Shown here one piece after another: positions 5,739 to 5,850 of a DNA stretch of 5,850 nt (positions within the stretch are counted from its first letter, which is position 1; each line of letters starts with the position of its first letter). Source of the stretch: Selenomonadaceae bacterium UBA3796 (lineage in GTDB: Bacteria > Bacillota > Negativicutes > Selenomonadales > Selenomonadaceae); the NCBI GenBank assembly GCA_002369175.1, contig DFES01000021.1:1-5850 (forward strand). Reading direction: 5' to 3'. A model generated the notes under the pieces. That model was not told the DNA's origin. It ran no database searches and saw nothing but the letters and a program-made list of their open reading frames with translations. The position numbers were made by a program, and so were the translations under genes.

Positions 5739-5850
5739 CCTACACGGGGCAACTCCCCGGTTACCTCGTGGAGCAGAGCCACTCTGCCATCATCGACCTC
5801 GTCACATTCGAGCTGGTGCAAGCAGGGATAGCGCGGCGCAAGCATATCGG
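5738..5850 (+). pseudogene. Serine site-specific recombinase, C-terminal Recombinase-domain fragment, 5' part missing
   Basis: Translated in the frame that begins at base 5738, the right edge gives GQLPGYLVEQSHSAIID followed by LVTFELVQAGIARRKHIG. This matches the end of the Recombinase domain in large serine recombinases, where the pattern is roughly P-x-Y-hydrophobic-V-E-N-x-H-P-A-I-I-x-x-x-x-F-x-x-V-Q-x-x-x-x-x-R. The frame is open to the window end, but upstream it runs into stops at 5645-5650 inside the regulator gene, so the N-terminal resolvase domain with its catalytic serine is absent. The similarity begins right at the regulator stop codon. Composition is about 62% G+C by hand count, richer than the adjoining gene looks. 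It is most simply a decayed mobile-element remnant; more of the 3' part may continue beyond the window. Confidence 0.7.

Noticed and set aside
5745..5759. CGGGG-CAACT-CCCCG hairpin as a terminator of the RpiR-family gene
   Set aside because: Only five pairs and no T-run follow, and the bases lie within the recombinase-like reading frame.
1..5850. CRISPR arrays, tRNA or rRNA genes, insertion sequences, a defence or other novel multi-gene system
   Set aside because: No regularly spaced repeats, cloverleaf-like sequences or transposase genes were seen; the only mobile trace is the recombinase fragment at the right edge.

Overview
The window reads as a stretch of core chromosome from a low-to-mid GC, motile Firmicute-type bacterium. 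Five genes, all on the + strand, have recognisable functions. A sixth trace at the right edge is the remnant or 3' part of a serine recombinase. The order LCP (LytR-CpsA-Psr) gene - rsfS - S1-domain cvfB is typical of Clostridia and Negativicutes, where nadD and yqeK often lie just upstream. Strong Shine-Dalgarno sites, a CheW-receiver CheV and a short RpiR-type regulator fit the same picture. A Selenomonas- or Megasphaera-like Negativicute is my best guess, but this is inference from memory of gene order and not a measured result.

Layout. Bases 1-1933 hold a tightly packed group: the 3' part of an LCP cell-wall ligase gene (its start lies before the window), rsfS (ribosomal silencing factor, TTG start) and a cvfB/yitL-like RNA-binding protein. 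The gaps between them are 13 and 1 bases, so they are probably co-transcribed. Bases 1934-2057 hold a weak terminator candidate, an inverted repeat and a sequence resembling a sigma-28 (SigD/FliA) motility promoter. These precede a single-gene cheV unit (2058-3005), which ends in a long imperfect hairpin and a strong intrinsic terminator. Bases 3187-4848 encode a GH13 alpha-glucosidase of the oligo-1,6-glucosidase/phosphotrehalase group. It is followed by a strong terminator, an extended -10 promoter and an RpiR-family regulator with a SIS sugar-phosphate domain (4974-5738). Directly after that stop codon, in another frame, is sequence matching the C-terminal part of the Recombinase domain of large serine recombinases.

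How it works together. The first group joins envelope polymer attachment with ribosome and RNA control. cheV is a stand-alone chemotaxis adaptor. The glucosidase and RpiR regulator probably form a small disaccharide-use module: the regulator would sense a sugar phosphate and the enzyme would release glucose. No transporter is visible in the window. I found no wholly new system. The points most worth checking are the GH13 specificity residue, the two replaced LCP arginines, the possible sigma-28 promoter, the structured cheV 3' UTR and the recombinase remnant.
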